A DNA stretch of 64,000 bases from Smittia aterrima (Eukaryota > Arthropoda > Insecta > Diptera > Chironomidae): contig CP093829.1 of the NCBI GenBank assembly GCA_033063855.1, positions 22,289,537-22,353,536 of the forward strand, given 5' to 3'. Positions 1 through 14,800 of the stretch are shown piece after piece; position 1 is the first letter of the stretch, and each line of letters starts with the position of its first letter. Both the position numbers and the translations under genes were made by a program. Under the pieces are notes generated by a model, which had not been told where the DNA came from, did no database searches, and saw nothing but the letters and a program-made list of their open reading frames with translations.

Positions 1-53
1 TTGATTGTTCAAATTTGTAATTAATCAAATAAACTTAAGTCTCATTGTCTTAC

Positions 54-3000
54 CAGGCAACACCACTGTCGAATACATGCCAGCTAACGGAGTTAGTGGA
101 GGTCGAATATCATTCGACGGTGACTTTCGATTATTTGGCAATGGCTGTAAAAAGGGAATGAACAAAGAGAATCATTAATTTCACCTGTCGACTTGAATCA
201 ACCTGTGCTCGTGCTTACATTAGCAAACGTAAATGCTTGTCCAAACTTCACGTACATTCCACCCGCCATTGGATTATTGTAGCCGATCAGTTGATGATGA
301 CATGAATCAAGGAGTGGCGCTGAGGCACCAGCGTTCTGTGAGTGGACATTGAATGGGAAACATGTTTGAATCGAAGCTCCATCTCCGGGATTATTGTTCG
401 CATTTGTCGTGACTTGAACTCCTGTATTGATCGCTCCAGCACTGCCGCCTCGATAAAAGTGCTGAGGGCCGGATGTCGCTGGATACTGTGTGTAGTGATA
501 GCTGCGTGAATGATCGAATGACGTAATACTGTTGGGAGAATTGTTGCTCTCAGTGGAATTTGTGCTGGGCGTACTGCGGTGATGATGGTAATTATTTGTC
601 ATGACATTTGTGTTGCTGTTGTTGCGCTTCAGTTCCAAACTTGGCGGAACAGCCCTCGATGGACCACGATGCTGCTGCGGAACGTACTTGCTACCTTCAG
701 AATTGTCATTCGAGTTCGGACTGTTTGAGTTGCTTCCGTTATTGTTCGCCGAGTAACTCTGATGCTGATGAGTCTGCTTCGGGACGTAAGTGGATTTTGG
801 TTGATAGCTGCCGCTGGTGACTGTGCCAGTCGACGTTTGATCACGGTTTGATGAATTTTTTAATCGATTGCTAGCATAATTGTTACTCATATTACTATTG
901 CTTAAACTATTGGTATCGTCGCTATGTGTATGATTATTATTAGTTGAATTATTATTAGCGTTAGTATTATTGATATTGTTGCTTCCACCGTAGCTTAAGT
1001 TTTTCTTTCCCGGAACACTCGGATTGTTTCCTTGATAACCTGTCGGTCGCTGGTTAATGCCAGAGCTTGGCTTCGCAGCATTGTGTGGAAGAGACGAGGG
1101 CGTACTCAAGATTCCACCTCCGTTGTTATTATGAAACTTCTTCGGCACGTAGCTATTGTAATGCTTTTTATCTTCGTAATGTGTGACATGAACTGAAGCT
1201 GGGATCGTCGATGTTGTCAGTACTGGTGGTGTCGCGAAGAGTGGCGGATTCTTGAAGCTCGGCTGGACATTCGTCAATGACAAAGGAGTACTTGGAGCTG
1301 ACTGAGGCGTCGAAGCTGAGTTGTTGTTCGCATTGTGTGTCGACTGATTGAAAGTGAAATGTGTTTGAACGTCTCCCGCATGCATTGGCCCGGCATTTGA
1401 TTGGAAAGAGTGAGGCGTCGATGGTAGAGTCCCCGGTTGATGCGCATTCGGAATCACTGAGCTGATTATTGTTGCGTTAGCTTGAGGATGATGATGCGGC
1501 AGTGGTTGATAGAAACCTGCTGTCGGAGTGCTGTACGGAAGGACGTTGGGATACACTGAAGGCGGTATCGCGTATAAAGCTTGCGGTCCTGATCCTTGTG
1601 TGTTGTCTGATAAAGGAACACTTGATGAGAATGTTTGCAATGGCAGAGCGGTTGTGTGTGTCGAGGGACCGGGCGTTGACGTATTGTTGTTCGAGTGGTT
1701 ATTATTTGGAGGCGAGTTTCTTCGTCCCGCAGCATTCGAGTTTGTACTTGGATTATGTGAGTTTGTGGATGGTGCTGATTGTATCAATGTTGCATTTGGG
1801 GTTTGCGGAGCGCCTGGAGGAACGAGAACAGGAGCTGAACTGCCTGGTGTCTGCGGCAAGAAATATGTCATTGGCTGTGGCCAAAAGTTTTGATATGGAG
1901 CACCTGAGAGATTAAAATATTTTAAATAATTTCATTGAATTATCAAAAAAGTTTAATTTACCATTGACTGGATACGTTGCATATCCCATTGGGTAACTCA
2001 TCGGATATTGAGCTACCTGACCGGCCATTGCTTGCTGATTAGAGAATTGATCAGTCGAATAAACGACTGGACTCTGATATAAAGTCGGCGGCCCATTATA
2101 AGGAGACGCAGCTGGTTGATAAGCGACGGGCATAACTGTGGCCATGTTAGGATCTCTCGATTGTAAAGCACCTTGATCGAATATGGGAACCCAACAATTC
2201 GATACGTCATTCTCCTGAAACACGATAATTCAAAGATTAATTAGTCTTGCCGATAAGAAAGGCTCATGAATGAATTAATGATTTTGTGGGAATGAACACG
2301 ATGTTATGAAGGCGATTGAATGAGCTTGGCTTTGTTTCTACATACCGTTGACGTAGCATACGAGTACATCACGGGTTGTGACGATAAAACATATAATGTG
2401 CCATCCGGCTTCAGAATATTTCAAGAGATAATCGAGAGAAGAGGGAAAATGCGATAAAAACGAAAGAAAAGTTAAAGTTGGATTGGCACTTCGTCATCGA
2501 AAAACAAAAATCATAAAAGTTTTATTGTCGAAATCGATTTCTTACCCCAGTATGATAAATCGTTCCTGAAGAATCGATTGGAGCAGAGAACGTTGGTTGT
2601 GGTGGCGCATATCCCATCACAGACAGAGCTGGCGTGACTGAAGGAGTCACCCCAGCACTCACATACGGATTCGATTGATATCTTATCTCTTGGACGGGAG
2701 GCGTTTCAGCTGCGGACGTTGAGATGACATCATCTTTCTTGACATCATCGTCGTTGTCGTTGGCAATCTCTTCGACAATCGGTTGAATGTCAGCGGTCGG
2801 TGTCACAGATTCCTAAAAGAAAATATTGGCATGAAGGCTTCGCGATGATTGATGAAAGATCTTCTCACCTCTTCTTCATTAATAATCGTTTCGTTCAAAG
2901 GTAAATTTGGACTTGTCGATTGATTCTTCTGCTTTGGTGACAGAACCTCTTCGGGATTTAAATAAACCGACTGAGAAGTAACATCATTTTGACTAGCTGC

Positions 3001-5660
3001 AAGGTGAACGAAGATAATGAATGTTTGAATGTTTGAGTTGGTTAAAGAGAAACTTACAGAGACTGTCGCACTGTTCATCGTCTTTGGTTAAGCAATCTTC
3101 GTCAGTGGAGTCGCAGCTCTTCGACACATCCAACGGCAAATCTGTTTGATCGTCATTATTAACAACTGATGCAGTAACTTTCGTGTTCGGTAAAGTTTGT
3201 TTGTTATTTGTCTGAATCGACTTTTCCGATTCAAAGTTTCCGTTATTGTTAATCGTATTGTTAGTGCTATCTCTAAAGTTAGGCTTGCCTCCGCCACTTG
3301 GCAGAGACTTCTGTCGGTCGATTTTCTTACGTGTAGGTCCAGAACTCGCGTATCGACCGGCTTTCGATGGCGGATTTGATGGATCAAAGTGATACAACGA
3401 ACTAAAAATATTTAAACAGTCAATTACGTCTTCATTGAGAAAGTTTTTCCATTCATCTCACCCATCTTGATTCAATATTGGTTGAAGAGTTTGTGGATCG
3501 ATGATCAAGCTGCCTTTTGGCACACTCGCTAGATCTGTCACAGCCCAGACGACGCCTCGGTCTGGCGATTGTGCGGATGGCTCGGGTGTGTCACTTCCAT
3601 AGCCTGTTGGCGATGGTGTGACAGAATCTGATCGCAATGACTGAGTTTTGTATCTAAAATGAGATTTACTTGAAGGGAATTTAATAAAAAGAAAACTTGA
3701 GAGCCACTTACCCGCTGCTTGATGGCGACAGTCGCCAAGTTGTGCTTGCTCCTGACTCTTGCTTATGAAGCTTTGGACCAGCACTCTTACTCGATGAAAT
3801 TGAATCTTCTCTCATCAAAGTGTTGTTGGGTCCTCCGTAACCACCAAAGCTATAAGATTTCGAGACTGATGGATTTCTTTCACTATAGCGACCGTCCATT
3901 GACTGAAACATTAAAAGTAAGAAGAAATTTCTAAAGAACTTTCAAAGCTTCAAACTCACCGAAGCGTGAACTTTCATCATTCGATTTGGAACTTTCAGAT
4001 TCTTCGATAATTCTCCGCCATTTTCATTCCTCTCTTGTTGGATCCACTGCCATTCTTGTTCGTCAACTGATTCATAACCACCGAACATTTCTCGATTACG
4101 AAAAACTCTTCGATCATATCTGACTTTCTCGTATTCTTCGTCACGTTCTTCGAAGCTCTTGGCCTTGCGATTCAAGATGCCACGATGAACAGAAAGAAGT
4201 CCACCTTGTCGATAGTCTTCAAAGCTGTGAGCTTCCCGCTTAAGAATTGACTTTCGAGGCTCTTCACTATAAGTGTCACGAATCAGAGTTTTAAAGCGAA
4301 TCTGAAAAGAATCCATCAAAGAGATTAAGTTTAAAAGTGTCAAGTGTTACTAAAGAGCTTTTTACTCACTTCAGGAAGTCTTGTGTCCTTTGTAACTGAA
4401 GCAATCACACATTGTTGAGTCGAGTCAACATTGTGATCCATTCCAAAGTAAGCTGCCGTTCTGTGCACCAACATGCGATTATAGGAAGACATTGGTGGGA
4501 ATTTGATGAATGTACGACCCCTGGGAAATGAAAGAAAGAGAAATATGATGAACGTGCTTCAGATTTTTTCGATTAAATCAACTCACGTTTGATCCACAGC
4601 CAATTGTATCAAATCTCGCTCAATTTTCATTAACATGTTGCGGTCCTTTGAATTTTTATTTAATGTCTCTTTAAAGAACTGAACAAGATCAATGCCATTC
4701 TGATCAACGAATTGTTCACTGGAACTATCACGCGATATAAAGCCCGACGATGTGTTTCCGCCTTCGCACGACGAAGACGATCCCATGTTTTTCAACGGAG
4801 GCTTTCCCTTGACCGTCATGTACGGAGCTGGCCCGGAAGCCTTTGATCCGTTGTTATTGTTGTCGTTCTGATTAAAGTTCGGGCTTCTGCATTGCGCACT
4901 TGATGGTGAGATTATCACGCGCTCGCTCTCATCTGGATTTATATTTGAACTTTGTTCGTATTCATTTTCCATCTGCTGTTGATGCTTTTGCGACTGATTG
5001 TTGGGTGAGATTAGTTGAGATCCTTTTTGCTGTTTGTCATTGACATGAGATTCGCTGATGTCTTCGCTGAGTGAATTGTTATTGGACGATGTGTCAGACG
5101 ACACAGACTTCCGGTTGTGATTGCGTGAGCCTGGTGGAGACGCACTCCATCCGACTTTTGTCTTTGGTGGCGTCAGTTTCGGGAACTCAATGTCAAGTTG
5201 GCTCTTTCCGCCAACTGACTCAGATTGGGGTAGAATGAACGTAGGAGCTGTTAAGAGCTGAGAAGACGGAGAATCGATAGCTGGATCCGGCGTTGTAATG
5301 ACAGCTGGTGCTGTCGGTGAATGAGACTTGATGTCGTTCGGCGAATGAGAATGGGGAGTACGAGGAGGCGATGCTGACTCTTTCATCGCATGACTTCTTG
5401 TTAGTTGTTTATTTTTATTACTGTTGCCCTGATAAAGAAAAAAAAATTGTCAACTTTCGCTTCGGAATGACTTCAATGACTCAATAAGAAATTCCTACCC
5501 GAGTGTAAGTCTTGTTTGAATTCTGTTTGCTCAAGTGTCGCTGATCATCGCTGGAATCATCACGTCTGTGGTCGTTGAACGATTGTTTTGTGTCGTTTGA
5601 TGGCGTGGTAACTAGAATCGGTGTGCTCGAGACGTTTGTCGATGACACAACTGAACTCAT
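54..5660 (-). CDS. enc: Encore, R3H/SUZ-domain RNA-binding protein (partial, 3' end outside window)
   Basis: Thirteen coding exons run leftwards: 5660-5499, 5428-4587, 4520-4370, 4301-3960, 3902-3712, 3653-3462, 3401-3058, 2996-2869, 2812-2546, 2408-2346, 2214-1962, 1903-219 and 144-54. All phases agree, giving about 1570 residues, and a donor at 53 shows that more exons lie outside. The R3H domain, which binds single-stranded nucleic acid, spans the end of exon 2 and exon 3 (motifs IERDLIQLAVDQT, GRTFIKFPPMSSYNRMLVHR and AAYFGMDHNVD). A SUZ-like segment (EEPRKSILKREAH) follows in exon 4. The rest is low-complexity Ser/Asn/Pro/Gln sequence, above all the 562-codon exon 12. In Drosophila, Encore acts in germline cyst division and oskar/gurken mRNA regulation; the vertebrate relatives are R3HDM1/2 and ARPP21. 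I chose the first ATG (5660) because it opens the reading frame; a candidate acceptor at 5692-5694 just upstream suggests a 5'UTR intron. The identity is recognised from the domain pair and overall layout. Confidence 0.94.
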
Positions 5661-8600
5661 CGTCAACTTTCGTAATTATTTAGTCTTTTTTCTGATAGAT
5701 TAACGAGCCAATATTTGACTAGAACCGATCGAGTTCTATCTCAGGCTTCGTCTTACATATGTAGAAGTTGAACTAGCAATCTTTTCACATGAATTATCTG
5801 TAATGAGATGAAGAGGAGATTTCGATTGAAGCGTTGCGGTTTAATTCACTGCTCGACAAAAGCTTTTCTACCTTTTCGATGCAAATTAATTTCTTTTCGC
5901 TTTAAAATATTTTTCAATTATCACGTCGCGAAAAAATTAAATATTTTCCTTAATAAAATCTCAACAGAGTTAAAGTTCATCACACGTTCAGCTTGATCTT
6001 GATCATCACTTTTTATTGTTGTTTAGTGTTTTTATTGAGTCGAACTCACTGCTGGAATTTCAGATAAGAATCGAAAGAGAAAAAAAAGTTTTTCTGTTAG
6101 TGAGTCAAGTTGAATGTTAGGTCGACATGAAACGCGAATGGCGATGCCAATGAAAATGAAATTGGTTCTTAAACACTCTCAGCCCACGCGAGACATTCTT
6201 TGGTTCTGAGCAAACGCTTTTTTCTTTCGGGTTTTTCCACAAGATTGTAATCATTTCTCATGCGGTTCTGCAATCATTAACTACACGTTCATAAATTTCC
6301 CTCTAGCTATTCGCTTTCACAGTCCTTGACATTTGATTTCTTTTTTCTTCAAACTTTACGTTCGTTTTGGTGGAAAGCCCGAAAGCGATTTCTCGGTAAT
6401 CTTGTAATGTCGTCAACGTGAACGAAGGCAGTTTGCATTGTGCACAACAACAATTCGAAGAAGCAGCGGAAGTTCGAAGCGCGAGCGAATCAACGAAACA
6501 AGGTAAACGACTCGTCTCGAGACAAAAGTTATTAAAACTTTTCTCCAGCTTTTCTTCTTAATCGAAGGAGAGATTTTCTCGTCAAGAAAACTTTTCTTTA
6601 CTCTTCACTTTCCGTTCTGTTGAAACAATGAAACTCACGACTGCTGTTGTTTCAGCGAGAAATCGCACTTTAGTTTCTTTTTATCTTCGCCATTTGAACA
6701 TGATTACGAGAGGAGAGAAAAAACGGCACCAGGTTTAAAAATAGACGAAAAATCTAATGAAACTGTGTGTGTTACTGTCGATTGTTGTGTTCATACAGAA
6801 AAGTCGAGGAAAAAGTGACGCGGGTAACATATGAACGAACACATTTCGAGATTTTAAAGGAAAAAGAAGAAAAATTCGCTTCTCCTCAGGTGATTGCTTT
6901 GTGTTGGAAAACTTTTCTGTCACAATACACCATCATCAAAGGGGCTTTCGATTCGTTCATTGAGCAATTCACAAGAAAACTCGCGCGAGCTTGTGGAAGA
7001 AGAGGAAAACGATTAACGCGACGTCATAAATCTAAGCTGTTGTGGATGAAGAAGTTTTCCTCTCTCTCTCGCGCTTGCCAAGGACACGTTCAGAAGATTT
7101 TTCTTTTCACTGTCTTCACCTGACGATTGTCGTAAATAAAAACGTCATTATTCCGAGGAACACATGAGTTATGCTTGCCTCTATGTATCATCGTCGCCCT
7201 CACAACGATTTTTCCTTCCCATTCCTCTCCTTTTTTTTTTTGCTAAAAGCCTTTCCCGCAACGAAACACAACAACAGCAATTTTAAGAGCAGAATTTTCC
7301 TCGCTTCTCTCTATTGATTTCTGTTGCAATTTTTCATTTTTGCTTCGCCTCGCGAATTTCAACAATAACTCAATTTACTCGCTACACTTTTGAACATCTC
7401 AACAACATTTTTCTTATTATTTTAAAAAAGTTCTTTAAGAATTTCTCTAGAAAAAATTCTCGAAAAGTTAAAGCTTTCGGATTCTTGCCTGGCACCTTGA
7501 AAATCACTTTAATGACTGAAGGCAGAAAACGAACTCGAATCCTTTTCTGTCTCACATTTGCTTCCATTGCGCAACTGCGTCAGCATTTCCTTTCGTTCCA
7601 GGACGAGCGAGCGTGATTTCTCCCCAATACGTATAAAAGAGGGAGAAATGCACTCGCACAACTTTCAACATTTTCAATGAAAACGAAACGGCGACGACGA
7701 CGACGAGGCATGAAAGAAAAAGAGCACGAGAGAAGCAACAAAAAGTGTGCCAATTGCTCGCTCGTTTCGGTGCAGCAAGCTCGCTTCGGCGACCTGCACA
7801 ATGCAAAAATTCTTATGTTAAACTGTCCTACTCAGAAGGATTCGACCGACCGCTCGCTCACTCTGATAGCTTTGGATCGTCGCTTTGATTGCAGAGCAAG
7901 ACCAAACAACAATTTTTCCCCCGCAGACGTCGGCAACGACGCTTTCAACACATTTTCATTCGAATCCGAGAGAAATAAAATTTTTTGAGTCTCGTAATTG
8001 GGTCATTTGCTTGTTGACGACGTCACCAGTTTTATGTTTGGCACAAGCTTGAAGTTTCGCAATGTTCGTTGGTATGGACGGTCGGGGAGGCTCTCGATGT
8101 ATGAGTCGACAAAAATCAATAACTGCAAGGCTGGAAGAACGACTCTCGTGATGTTTTGATGTTATGTCATTGCTGTTGTTATTGAATGCGCGAGGAAATT
8201 TCAATCCTTTGTTGCTTCTCATCTCTCTCTCACTCACTCACTCAATTCCACTTAGAAGTTTGATACATGAGCATTCAGCTGTTTACATTGATACTCAAGT
8301 CGCCACATTTTGCCATTTCCCACTCCCACGCTCAACAAACAGCAACGCAATGGTCTCCCCCCTTCACCTCGGCCCTCGTCGAAATGAAAAATTGAAGAAA
8401 AATGATTTTTCCTCTGCCACTCGATTTGTCTTCGTATTCTAGAAGCATTATCTATTTCGCTTTAGAGAGAGAGACTTTATACGCTTTTAACGATGATGGG
8501 CGAAGGATATTAGATAATAATTTTGTTTCTTGTTCTTTCCCTCACTCTCACGCACTCGTTCACTCACTCATTTAACCGTCTGAGCTTAACGTAATGGGAA

Positions 8601-8782
8601 CTCCGTGAATTAAATTTATTTCGGAAGGATGCCTGAGTTAAGGAAGGCGTCGTGACTCTCGTGTTCGTCTGACAGCCCCAAGCGAATACACAAACAACGA
8701 AAAATGTTTAATGTTTATTTCCATGTCATATCTGCTTGTGTTTACATTTTTTTTTTCGGGTGGTAGAGGCGAATCTAGTTTG

Positions 8783-8800
8783 CTCTCTCTCTCTCTCTCT
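8783..8800. repeat. (CT)n microsatellite
   Basis: This is a perfect CT dinucleotide run inside the non-coding region upstream of enc. A related TC/CACT tract lies at about 8222-8245. Such tracts can act as GAGA-factor-like sites in insects, but nothing here proves that. Confidence 0.8.
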
Positions 8801-11800
8801 TTGCATAGCTCAATCGCTGACGTCAGAAAGTGCTTTTTGGGCGAACACCGAAAGCAAAAGAAGGTTCTGCTCCCTTCTCAGCCGTCAATGTCAAAGCTCG
8901 TCGAGCCATCAGCTACAAGGGTGAGTAAGCTTGCTTTGCTTGTTGTGTGTTTATTTAAAATCTATTAAACAAATGAATTTCGCTTTTATGCTTTCGGTCG
9001 ACGAAAATAGATTTTTACAGAACACGTCAAGTGAGGCCGAGCTCCGCAGCGATTGAATTGATTACGTTTGATTTGATTTCTTTTCTTTCTTTCGTTTTGG
9101 AGTTCGCTTTGCTATTTTATTACTTACGTCGACCTCGGCTCATAAAGATATTCAGCCGATATGATCTAATCATACATTTTGTGTTGCCCTAAAAGACTTT
9201 GGAGACAAATAAGTTTCTTCGATTCGAAAAGGGAAGGTGAAATAAATCGGCCACGCAATTTTTTAACGACAACGAAAGGTTAACTTTCCTTCTCCATTTA
9301 TCGTCTTGCGAGAACTTTTTTTATCAAACGCGATTACTTTCTGTTTCATTAGGAAAGGAAATAAATTACGATTCTTTGTTTTTCTTTCAGCAACTCCCAA
9401 AAGGTCAAACGCAAAGCAAATCGAAGCTGAAAGCATTCGACACTTTATCGCAATTCAGTTAATGATGCGAAACTTTTAAGTCGCTCGATAAATTTGTGGC
9501 AATATCATTATGCAAAGCAAATATAGAATCTCTCGGGAGAAGACATAAAAAGCAAATTCTTGATCCCAGATACACATAACAGTTTATGTTCCCGATAACA
9601 ACGACTTCGACTCTACAGATAATTTCAATGGAGAGCAGCCTCACATGAGAAGCAGGAAAAATCAATAACTATTCACATTTGGGTCATGAGGGACAGAAAG
9701 AACTTTTTTTTTCTCAGTCGTCTCGTTTCATTTCCGTGAGCATCGGAGCTCGCCTTAATGGATTTTCATGTATTAACAAACATTTCAATTGATTTTCACC
9801 TTTTCTTCCAAAAGGTTAAGCTTTGAATTGACCTTCCGAGAAAAGCCCAAAAATGTGAAAGCATTCATGACATCAGAATTGTTCTAGGCGAGAGTTTGAG
9901 TTTTTCCTTCAGAAAATTTCCCATTCACGAAGCAGTTTGCGGGAAAATGAATAACGATTTGGGGAAAACCCTCGGGCTTAGCACAGTGAGCAATTGTGAT
10001 GTAAATTAGTTCAATGTCTAGGAGCAAATGCTCACCAGCTAATCACCATTGAACATAACGCTTGACATTTCGATATTGATTTTCCGGTTTGGCCTAGGCA
10101 AGAAGAAAAAAGAATTTTTTCTGTTCTCACAATTGAGTTTACGCGCCGTCTAAATATTAAATGATCCGTCTCTATTATTCATACAGGGAAATCGATTTAA
10201 TAAAAAGGAAGAAGCTTGTTTTCATAATGAAGCATTGACGGGGGTTGCTCGGTCCTGACTAGAACATTGAATCACGGCTTTTTGAAGGTTAATGTTGCCA
10301 AGCCGACCATTCGAGAATGTGCAAAAAAAAGGAGACTAGAAACTCTTTTTCTGTGTGGCGTGCGTCGCGGTAATTATTCAGCGCTGATCACAGAACAACT
10401 AAAACTATGAATTCCCAACTCAATTCATTGCTGCATAAAACGGACAGAGAAAAATTCTCATCGAGAATGAAGGGGGTTGAGGTTTCCTGCCGCACAAGGA
10501 CACTGGACATATCGTCTTCTGTTAGATGTTGGGAAATTAGCATAATAAAAGCGGAGGGATGTGAAGCCTTGAAAGAGATTCGCAAACACGCTCCGCTCTC
10601 GAATCCTTAACGATACTCAATTAAAGGAAAGCGACTAGAAAATGATTTCTCTTCCACTCCGTTGCAAATGAATTTTAGTTTTATTTGTGCGACGAGTTTT
10701 CCGATTGAAAGACACAAAAATGATTTCACGATCTTCATCAAGAAGCCCTTAAACTTTTCCACTCGATTCACTTTCGCAGAGTCGTCTTTCTCTTATTCGC
10801 TTGCCGTAGGAAATTCCTTTGTGTTCAATCCTTCTTACATTTTCAATTTAAGAATTTTCTTGTTCCAATGCATTTTCTTCTCGTTTCTGTTGTGTTTTTG
10901 TTTCGTCTCACGATTTCAATGTTTCTAAAATTATATTTGATCTTTTTTTTTTGTTCTCGTTCCTTCTCTCAAACTGAACTCTTTTCTTTTAATTGTATAA
11001 AACACCACCACGAATCACAAACGTCAATCGAGCTCGGTTGGATGAAAACTGAGGAAAATCATTTGCTTCGTTGGAAAATACAAAGGAAACTTTTTGCTCG
11101 TCGCTGTTTGCGCATGAATTTGAGAGCGACTTTTACTTTGCTTTTTAATTCTGTCACATTTTCACGTCATTACCGGAGATAATTTCATTTACTTGTGATT
11201 GATTCAAGTACCTGGTCTTCTGCGATCCTTTGTAAATCAACAAGATTATCAAAATTTAAATATTTGTTTTAAAAAAGGAAAACTTTTCACTTTGCTTTTC
11301 ACTTTGTATAAAACAAGTTAAGTTTTAATTGGAGCGACAAGAGCCAGCGCTTGCCGATTGAAACATTAAATTGATTTTAATGTTTAATGATGCGAATTAA
11401 TGTTTTAATTATTTAAAATATTTAATCAAACTTTGACTCAAAGAAAGTTTCAAGTAAATTTAATTAAATTGTGAAATCGTCACACGGCCAGAGCCGACAG
11501 TTACTTGCGAAATATTTTTCAATTTTCTCAGTTAACCGCTGAATAAGCGTGTTCGACAAAAAACGACTACATATTCAGCTCAATGGAAGCCATCGGATTA
11601 TTTATGAAAATATTAAACTGCGCAGCAAACATTTTTCTAAATATTTCAACATTAATTTATGTTTTTATAATGAAATTGTTTTTTTGATTGGACATTCTGT
11701 CTTTTGAATGAAAAATATTTCCCTGAGATTTATGTTGCGTACGTGAATGTTTCGAATAAGACAATAAATCTTGAAATAGAATTGTGTCTGTGATAACTTT

Positions 11801-14800
11801 TGAAAATCCGTTGAACGAGAAAGGTTTGCCTTTCAATTTGAAATATTTTCTGCGATAATTAAATTTGTTTTGATCTTTAACGACTGGCACTTGTTTCCTT
11901 AATGTAGAACGCAGATAAGAATTTGATTCTGTTGACATTCGTTTACGAAACTTTTGCGATAAAAGTTGTTTACTGACTTACGTTCGACTGTGACGTAATT
12001 AATTCAATAAAACTAATTTTTTCCAAACGAGTCAGCATGCGAATCGACTTTGCAAAAACAAAACTTGACGTGTGAGCAGGGTTAAAGTAATTTGGACCTC
12101 AGGCGTGAACTTTTGACATTCAATGTTTTGTTTTGTTTTTTTCTTACAAAACATGATTTTTTTACTCAGCCTAGCTGGTCAAGCTTTCAAGGTTCGTTCT
12201 TCAGGTATTTCCGATGGCTTCCATTTCGGGCATTGTTTCATATCATTCTCAAGCCTTAGCAATTTCCGTTCCGACGTCTTGCCAGTCCGTTTCGTGAAGA
12301 TGAGGCAAGGCAATAAGAATAAATCTTCTCTCTATCTCGACGAGCTTTGATTTAACATTCTCGTCGGTTCGCGATACTTCAACTTCCATTTTTATAACAA
12401 TGAAGTAAATCGCAGAAACCTTGACCGTGCATTTATCTTGAAATGCTTCTTTTAACCGTAAAATATCGTTTGGAGCAAGCAAGCACACCAAAAATAAAGC
12501 CCGACTGTGAAAGATCGTCGTCTGCTGCTCTTTTTCTCATTTATTTAATCGTTTTTTCCTTGCTGCTGCAGCACAAAAAAAAACTGAAAGAAGGAAGGCT
12601 CTGTATGTGGAAGTAAAATGAACGATACGTCTAAAATTATAATCGAGATTTAAAGTCACATTGAGCCACACGTTGCAGAGTTTTTTTTTGCTGGTTCCTT
12701 TCTAATTCATCATGGTCTGTGTGGATGGCAATGAAACGGTGCGAAAATAAATTTGCTTGCGATGCACTTCAATGAAATGTTTTGCTTCTAATTGTTCCAC
12801 GGATTTTTCTTTTCCTCTCTCTCACTCTTTCTTAGGCAATGTAAGCACCTGTTGTTGTTATTGGCTCGAAGACTACAGCGTAGTTGAAGCGATTCAAAGT
12901 CAGAGATTACAGACGTTTGGAGGAAGAATGTGACGTCATTTAACTTAGCCTTGATTTAAAGCATTGTGGGCTTGCTTAGACTTCTTTTTCAATCGCTTAG
13001 CAGTTGATTTTGCGTTATTCTCTCCGCAACGTCTAGCATTGAAGTGTGTTTTAATGAGATTGTTATGCGGTTAGCAAAATTTCTCTGATGCCTTTGTCAC
13101 GATTTCGGTCGAAGGTCGTGCGTCCGACAAAATGTTTTTGCACCAAAGTTAAATGACTTTTTTTTAGCAACGGAGAATAAACTTTTTTTTCTGCGAAAAG
13201 AGAATTTGTGATAAATTCGTGCGCAGTCATAAAAGTCAATAATTTATTAAAAATCGCAGGATATAATTTTTTTTCTCGGCAAGAATGCATCGCGTCGTTC
13301 GTTTCCATATTTAACAATTTGCTTTTCTCTTTCATCGCGAGATTCTGGCTCTTTGAAATGTAGGGATCTTTAGTCATCCGCGATCTTCCCTGAAGATGGA
13401 AAAATATGTTATAGACACAACAACACACAGAGAAACGTAATTTATATCAAACAAGAAGAAGAATCTTCTTTAAATTTACAAGCGATCGTCGCTGTTGCCG
13501 AATAAACTCTTTTAGCTCGATGACTGTTTAATTAATCCGGCGATCGCTGTTTGCACTTGCAAGCAAAAATGCAAGCAAAGGAATTCATGAAGCGTTCAAA
13601 GACGAAGAAGAATTGTGCTAAGCGATGGGGCATCGAGACCCTCATGTCTAACATTTCTCGATGCAAAAATGTAGTCGAGTGAAGAAGATGAAAATTGAAA
13701 ACTAAGTCGGAATAAAAGCAAAAGTTTGTTCATTCTCCAGCATTCTCAGACCTTCTTCGTCGACTTCAACTTCTCTAAATCTCTGAGTTGTTTTTTTTTC
13801 TCCTTCGCTTCAAACACGCTGCACCAACCATTCAAGGTTTCCTGTGTCGAGAGCATAGCGACTAAGAAGTAAGAAGAAACTCCTTCGACAGGGTGTGCAT
13901 TAATTAGATATTTTGCGGATTGTTTGCCTTCGAAAATATCTGTAATTATCGCTTGATCCATAAATAAAAAGGGAACTGACACTTCTTCAATTCGAAAGAA
14001 CATTTCTCGCCTGAAGCCACTCAAAGATTATTTAAAGTTGATCGATATTGAAATAAGAACAAGATTGTCTGGGTCTGTTGTTCTTTCCGTTCCCAAGCTT
14101 TTGAATTTCAAATCACCGTGTTGAGATTGTGGACACGAAGATTAGTCCTCTGTCGTCTCACCAACACTCTGCTTCTCATTATTATAAAATAGCATAATTT
14201 GATGGAATATTTATTTCGGCGGATAACACCATCAAGTCCCACAAAACAACACTGACACACAACATCAACCTTCCCCAAAATGTTTAATTTAAAGTCAAAG
14301 TCGATGCCATTGAAACAAAAAAAGTCTTCTCATGTGTTGAACTGTCATTGTACCTAATCTCACTTAGACAAAGTGTTGTACACTTGTCTCGAGACACAAA
14401 GAGAGAAAGAGCGAGTAAGTGAATTAATCGATCCAATATTTGCCATCGAACATTTCCCGGATCAACTTTTGGGCGACAATCGTTCACATGACATCATCAG
14501 CAGGGCAGCATAGAGAGCAAGCCAGTTAACCATGCTGCCTGCCTTAAAAACTCCGTCGAGCCGAAATATAAAAAAAAACTGAGTTTTGCAAGTTGTAGAT
14601 ATGTGCGAATATTAATATATCCAAAGAGAAAAAAAAGCATACAACAACAATCGCGAGAGACGACGACGGCTCTTATACACACAATTTTTGTGTGTTTCTT
14701 GTTATTTCGGCTGTGGCTCGGCCTTGAAATTTTTCAATAAAGACTCCGAAATAAAAAATGCAAGAACTACTCCTCAAAAGACAGTTAAGCTGTTAAGTCC

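Noticed and set aside
198..218. Reading enc exon 12 through to a stop at 198
   Set aside because: A good donor (GTAAGC) at 218 joins in phase to the exon at 144-54, which itself ends with a donor, so the stop lies in an intron.
7314..7616. 100-codon open frame on the plus strand
   Set aside because: It is Phe/Lys/Arg-rich sequence typical of translated poly-T/A DNA, with no motif or splice context.
13063..13428. 121-codon open frame on the minus strand in the enc upstream region
   Set aside because: There is no recognisable domain and no coding-like composition, and it sits in A/T-rich DNA. A frame of this length can occur by chance in 12 kb.
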